A DNA stretch of 5,945 nucleotides, taken from Candidatus Nitrosopumilus sp. (GTDB taxonomy: Archaea > Thermoproteota > Nitrososphaeria > Nitrososphaerales > Nitrosopumilaceae). Made by a program: the position numbers and the translations under genes. Every line of letters starts with the position of its first letter. The stretch's first letter is position 1. Shown piece by piece: positions 4,963-5,945 of the stretch. Below the pieces are notes generated by a model that ran no database searches, was not told the DNA's origin, and saw only the letters and a list, made by a program, of their open reading frames with translations. The DNA is taken from the NCBI GenBank assembly GCA_030637455.1, contig DAOWGL010000007.1, positions 1-5,945 on the forward strand, read 5' to 3'.

Positions 4963-5622
4963 ATGGATTTGAAAAAATTCAGTAATGATATTTTTGAAAT
5001 GTCTGAAAAACTCTCAAAAAATCTAAAGGAAAATGATGTTCCTAAACTGAACAATGTTGGACAACAACTAATTGGAATGTATAAGAAAAACCTAGTCAAA
5101 ATCAATCATTCTATTTTAGAGCTAATCTGTGCTAGTAATCTAATTTCTAGAGGATTTATTGTTGAAGTTGAAAAAGATGTTTCTGATATTCTTGTTTGTG
5201 ATATTTTTGCAAAGAAAGGTGGAGGAAATAATATTATTGAAATTGAAACTGGATTTACTCCTCCTGAACATGCTATGGATACTATAGATTATTTCTCTGC
5301 AAGAATTATGAGTAAGATTGCAAGATATAGTCAACACTGTTCAAAGTTTTCCTTAGCTACTCCTGTGGTGGGATTGTTGCCTATTTCTAAAATATTTCTA
5401 TTGCCTCCAAATGCACGAAAAAAAGAAGATGTACAGAGAATTAAAGATCTATGTGATCGGTACTACAAAAACCCGCCAATAGAATATGATGATATTTTGA
5501 ATGCTCATCTCCACTCGATATATCTGATTAATATCGACAAAGGTTTTGCTAAAGAACTTGATCCTCAAGGGTATGTAGATTTGACAAATGATCTACTTGA
5601 ACGAAGTGAAGTTAAGTATTAA
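4963..5622 (+). CDS. Conserved hypothetical protein, possible PD-(D/E)XK nuclease fold
   Basis: This is a 219-residue soluble protein that I do not recognise by name. Residues 1-45 are helical and charged. Residues 50-97 have the order seen in PD-(D/E)XK nuclease-like domains. A helix contains Glu53 (HSILELICASNLISRGF), then a strand (IVEVEKD). An acidic Asp80 on a strand follows (ILVCDIFAKKG), a turn GGGNN, and a strand IIEIETG with Glu93 and Glu95. The usual E-x-K is replaced by E-x-E, a variant known in BamHI. Helices follow (PEHAMDTIDYFSARIMSKIARYSQ), then a strand-rich part KFSLATPVVGLLP and a basic helix NARKKEDVQRIKDLCDRYY. The nuclease assignment is inference from pattern only; the protein could be an inactive member or a non-nuclease. 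The ATG at 4963 is the first in frame. No partner methylase or restriction gene is in the window. Confidence 0.85.
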   Translation: MDLKKFSNDIFEMSEKLSKNLKENDVPKLNNVGQQLIGMYKKNLVKINHSILELICASNLISRGFIVEVEKDVSDILVCDIFAKKGGGNNIIEIETGFTPPEHAMDTIDYFSARIMSKIARYSQHCSKFSLATPVVGLLPISKIFLLPPNARKKEDVQRIKDLCDRYYKNPPIEYDDILNAHLHSIYLINIDKGFAKELDPQGYVDLTNDLLERSEVKY

Positions 5623-5625
5623 GAC

Positions 5626-5636
5626 TGTAAAATAGA
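5626..5636 (+). promoter_or_regulatory. TATA-like element before the 44-codon gene
   Basis: TGTAAAATAGA starts only a few bases after the stop of the preceding gene and would place transcription start about 16 nt before the ATG at 5674. This suggests the small gene can be transcribed on its own, although read-through from the gene at 4963 is equally possible. Confidence 0.3.
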
Positions 5637-5673
5637 AAAAACTCAAATTCTCCTATTTCTTAGTGATGTTAGA

Positions 5674-5808
5674 ATGATTTGTGCAGCATGTGAAACTAGA
5701 AAGCATTTTGAATGCATTGATTGTATGAATAATCACAAAACTCATCTTTGTAGCTGTGATTGTCATAATGAAAACACTGAGGCTCATGAAGTTGGGAAAT
5801 CTCATTAA
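5674..5808 (+). CDS. Cys/His-rich microprotein, 44 residues
   Basis: The frame starts MICAACETRKHFECIDC and continues with MNNHKTHLCSCDCHNENTE before ending GKSH. It has seven cysteines (3, 6, 14, 17, 26, 28, 30) and seven histidines (11, 21, 24, 31, 38, 44, plus none elsewhere certain) in 44 residues. Cys3xxCys6 and Cys14xxCys17 form one possible zinc site; CxCxCH at 26-31 with His21 and His24 could form a second. Such dense regular Cys/His spacing over a full ATG-to-stop frame is strong evidence of a real gene despite its length. An upstream ATG at 5666 gives only three codons. Its stop is 2 bp from the stop of the minus-strand gene at the right edge. Metal binding is inferred; the function is unknown, possibly a zinc-finger adaptor or metal-buffering protein. 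Confidence 0.82.
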   Translation: MICAACETRKHFECIDCMNNHKTHLCSCDCHNENTEAHEVGKSH

Positions 5809-5810
5809 AT

Positions 5811-5945
5811 TTAGTTTTTAAATTTTCTTTCAATCTCTTGAGCCATGATTTCCAATTGGCTTGTATCCCCTAATTTTCTATATGTCAATTTTTCTATGGT
5901 TTTGATAATGCTGATTGCTGATCTGTATTGTGGTATTTCGGGTTC
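5811..5945 (-). CDS. C-terminal end of an unidentified protein (partial at right edge)
   Basis: On the minus strand a frame open from the window edge runs 44 codons to a TAA at 5813-5811, reading EPEIPQYRSAISIIKTIEKL, then a charged helical stretch ending in EIMAQEIERKFKN. The composition (Ile, Lys and Glu-rich, with codons like those of neighbouring genes) and the tight tail-to-tail fit with the 44-codon gene support a real coding end. The segment is predicted to be amphipathic helix. No family can be named from this fragment. Its start lies beyond the window. Confidence 0.65.
   Translation of the reverse strand, partial: EPEIPQYRSAISIIKTIEKLTYRKLGDTSQLEIMAQEIERKFKN

Noticed and set aside
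1..5945. CRISPR array, insertion sequence, integrase, attachment site or defence island
   Set aside because: No regularly spaced repeats, no transposase or integrase frames and no flanking target duplications were seen; the possible nuclease-fold gene stands alone.

Overview
The window reads as a piece of an AT-rich archaeal chromosome, most likely a Nitrosopumilus-like ammonia-oxidising member of the Nitrososphaerota (Thaumarchaeota). This is inferred from several features. Genes are short and compact and mostly preceded by TATA-like boxes, with starts at or a few bases from the predicted transcription start. There are no convincing Shine-Dalgarno sites. GTG and TTG starts occur. Several very small zinc-binding proteins (CxxC-x17-CxxC, SWIM, Cys/His-rich microprotein) are present, of the kind common in that group. 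No rRNA, tRNA, IS element or CRISPR array is visible.

Layout. Positions 1-2385 (minus strand) hold a two-gene peptide-type ABC transporter permease unit: a DppB-like gene (1336-2385) whose stop overlaps by ATGA the start of a DppC-like gene (1-1339, running off the left edge). The DppC-like protein carries an unusually large extracytoplasmic insert. A 94-bp divergent promoter region separates this unit from a plus-strand gene for a two-domain zinc-ribbon protein with an RGG-rich linker (2480-2839). A YwbE/DUF2196 gene follows (2920-3114). Next comes an intergenic stretch that appears to encode a short, strongly folded RNA on the minus strand (about 3180-3118). A stand-alone SWIM zinc-finger gene (3267-3509) lies tail to tail with an ArsC/Spx-like thiol protein gene (3511-3846, minus). 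A secreted Ig-like/helical protein gene (3899-4801, minus) is divergent from a gene for a possible PD-(D/E)XK-fold protein (4963-5622, plus). A previously easy-to-miss 44-codon Cys/His-rich gene follows (5674-5808). The right edge holds the C-terminal 44 codons of an unidentified minus-strand gene (5811-5945).

How the genes relate. Only the two permeases are clearly one functional unit: they should form the membrane heterodimer of a peptide/nickel-type importer whose binding protein and ATPases would lie outside the window, probably to the left. The other genes look like single-gene transcription units of informational or stress-type small proteins; their adjacency does not by itself indicate one system. 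The strongest undescribed element is the putative minus-strand small RNA: an 8-bp closing helix, a 7-bp inner hairpin, a run of seven T at the end and a TATA-like box at the right distance upstream all agree on one strand.
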